Program-made: the position numbers and the translations under genes
The notes under the pieces: generated by a model
Told to the model about the DNA's origin: nothing
Database searches by the model: none
The model's input: only the letters and a program-made list of their open reading frames with translations
In this document: positions 62,202-64,000 of the stretch, one piece after another
Layout of the letters: each line of letters begins with the position of its first letter
Position numbering within the stretch: the stretch's first letter is position 1
DNA from: Haliclystus octoradiatus
Taxonomy: Eukaryota; Cnidaria; Staurozoa; Stauromedusae; Haliclystidae
NCBI GenBank assembly: GCA_916610825.1
Contig: OU744449.1
Coordinates: 16,705,354-16,769,353, forward strand
Direction: 5' to 3'
DNA length: 64,000 nucleotides

Positions 62202-63773
62202 TAATTAATTTTGAATCAAAACATTATACATACTTAGTCATATATCCTGTTTACTGCATGAAGTATAATTTTTTCAGGCACACTATTTATAAAAATGTTC
62301 AGATGTTGACTGAAAGTCTAACATGATTATGAATAAATTCATTGTTTTGATTGCAAACAAAACATCTCATTCTGCTGTCAGATTCATCATTTGAGTGGAA
62401 TATCTTTAGTATTATATTGATGTTTATTAGGGTCAAAGAATAAAGATATATATAAATAGTTGTTTAGCTGATCGTAATATTTCAATTCATAGTATTCTGT
62501 TGTGCATGTTCTATCATGAAAGTATTTACTTCTATAGAAAATGAATCTACTTGAATGTACACTCATTTGCAATATGAAATTCATCTTAGTCAGAAGTATT
62601 TCAAATAAAAGACAATTTATATTGTATTATTATCATCGCAATATTACTGTCTTCGACCTTTGGCTTTCATTGGTACATTAATAATAACATGTATAAATGA
62701 TTTACGAAAATGATATCGCTCGTAATAATTATTATTTAGAACTTGATAAATGTGAGTTTTGATTCTCTTAATTTATTGATTAATAGATATCTACGGATCG
62801 ACTATTATTACATCATGCAAACATGTTGGATTTTCAAATTCGTATATTTCTATGAAAGATGACTTTAATTGGCTCTGTTGTTAAGTTTCCGAATGCTATT
62901 TTTTTAATCCGAATATTTGAATGTACTGATTTCGTTTTTAATTATTTGTTGTACATCACTCACAAGTTTATATGTCAGATCAGCAATGGATCGCTAAATA
63001 ATATATGAAAAGAAAATGCTACTTTCAGATAAATTTATCATTTAATGTACATTTCTAATTTAGGTGTTGAAGATAATAATGAGAAAAACATAACAAACGA
63101 GTAAATTGAATAACTGCTTAATAACAAAACTTCCAAACTAACTTTCTTGAGATTAATAATTGACGTTTCAATTGAAGTACTATTCAGGAATATAACCCAA
63201 AACCCCAAAACCTACCAAAATATAATGAAAATCACTATGATACATTCTCTACATAAATTGTTAGTTAGAAATCTGTCATTAGACATGTAACTACAACAAT
63301 AATATAATAAGTCACTTTTAAAGTATTTCTAAAAATATAAAATCCTTTCATAACGTCAAATCAAAATCTTATCAAATCAGCTAAGAAATCCTTACCAGTA
63401 ACAGAATAAAGTAACGATTTTGAATACAGATATGCCTATACATTAATTTTCATGTATTTGCAGACACATTATATCGGAATATGTACAATTTGAAACATTA
63501 TAATCTTCTTATGAAGACTTTATTTTTTGTATAAATTCGTATTTGTTTACAAAAATTTGAAACTAAAATTACATTCTTTGTTGAAACTTTATCATAAATT
63601 AGAAAATTATTTTTAAAAAAAATAAATCGCACAAGCTTTCAAGTAGAACCAATCTTACCATTATCATTGTGAACACTTTTCTTCTGTTATTATTTGTGAT
63701 ATTTCATCCAAGCAATTCAGGTCAAGTTACGTTTTCTGTCCTTGCGAGAAAATCTTTTGCAGCATAAATTAGG

Positions 63774-63846
63774 TTTCCGTTACTCAGAGTTTCAAGCAAA
63801 ATCAGATGATCGCAAAATAAACGCGTGAAACTCCGAGTAATGGAAA
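63774..63846. repeat. Inverted repeat with 21-bp arms and 31-bp loop
   Basis: The arm at 63,774-63,794 (TTTCCGTTACTCAGAGTTTC plus A) is complementary to the arm at 63,826-63,846 at 19 of 21 positions; one mismatch would be a G-U pair in RNA. The loop is 31 bases. The arms could be ends of a small palindromic transposon remnant or form an RNA hairpin. There is no evidence of expression in the sequence. Confidence 0.65.
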
Positions 63847-63876
63847 AGACTTTCGCCTCATTTCTTTTTCAATACT

Positions 63877-63946
63877 GATTTTCATAGCAAAAACGTTTAC
63901 TATACAAGGTTATAGAGACACAAATGTTTGCATCATTTCTCGATAA
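63877..63946 (+). repeat. Dispersed 70-bp repeat, copy 2
   Basis: Gap-free partner of 61,215-61,284, about 81 percent identical. It begins 30 bases after the 21-bp-arm inverted repeat, whereas copy 1 has no such inverted repeat beside it, so the two features are probably independent. Confidence 0.65.
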
Positions 63947-64000
63947 ATCAAATTCAATTCTAAATTGCCATTAAAGAGGAGCACACCTCACGGGATGACA

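Larger units (their letters stand above)
59573..64000. other. AT-rich non-coding region
   Basis: About 4.4 kb of strongly AT-rich sequence. Short open frames, for example at 60,594-60,776 (+) and 62,387-62,584 (-), encode no recognisable motif and have no supporting context. No tRNA, rRNA or conserved host exon is seen. The contents that can be described are short repeats and inverted repeats listed separately, plus many homopolymer and AT-dinucleotide patches. Introns or UTRs of a gene outside the window cannot be excluded. Confidence 0.6.

Noticed and set aside
62387-62584. 65-residue open frame on the minus strand
   Set aside because: Tyr/Phe/Asn-rich, AT-driven translation without domain or context.

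Overview
The window is a piece of an AT-rich eukaryotic, almost certainly invertebrate, chromosome. It has no bacterial gene layout and no recognisable host protein gene. The identifiable coding remnants belong to retroelements: a Ty3/gypsy-type element, a CR1/Jockey-group LINE and a GIY-YIG domain of the Penelope-like kind. This mix occurs in flatworms (including schistosomes), cnidarians, molluscs and others, so the species cannot be fixed from this sequence alone.

Region 1 (1-52,556) is one continuous head-to-tail satellite array. The basic unit is 39 bp, about 1,340 copies, all in one orientation, with no inversion and no foreign insertion that I can see. Units contain a 6-7 bp inverted repeat around AATTCCCAAGGGAATT and two T5 tracts separated by GGTC. 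The + strand is strongly T- and G-rich. Sequence variants, a 40-bp divergent unit and a 52-bp unit with an internal 13-bp duplication are arranged in higher-order repeats. Exact or near-exact long duplications can be traced at offsets of 856, 1315, 1522, 1535, 1556, 1627, 2940, 3012, 3125, 4119 and 5013 bp. Because 39 is 3 x 13, stop-free frames run through the array as 13-residue pseudo-repeats such as GIQKDQKQCLIPL; I regard none as genes.

Region 2 (52,557 to about 53,250) is an older, degenerate tandem repeat of about 152 bp. It carries 13 copies of the palindrome TGATCA. The satellite ends abruptly inside its first unit.

Region 3 (about 53,790-59,572) is a broken Ty3/gypsy-type fossil. 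Protease, reverse transcriptase and RNase H remnants lie on the left and integrase on the right. They are separated by a 2.75-kb insert bounded by an 8-bp direct repeat. The insert holds a GIY-YIG endonuclease domain and a 3' fragment of a CR1-like LINE on the minus strand.

Region 4 (about 59,573-64,000) is AT-rich non-coding DNA with small dispersed repeats, a 21-bp-arm inverted repeat, and an A15 tract preceded by AATAAA motifs. I found no tRNA, rRNA, CRISPR array or intact host gene.
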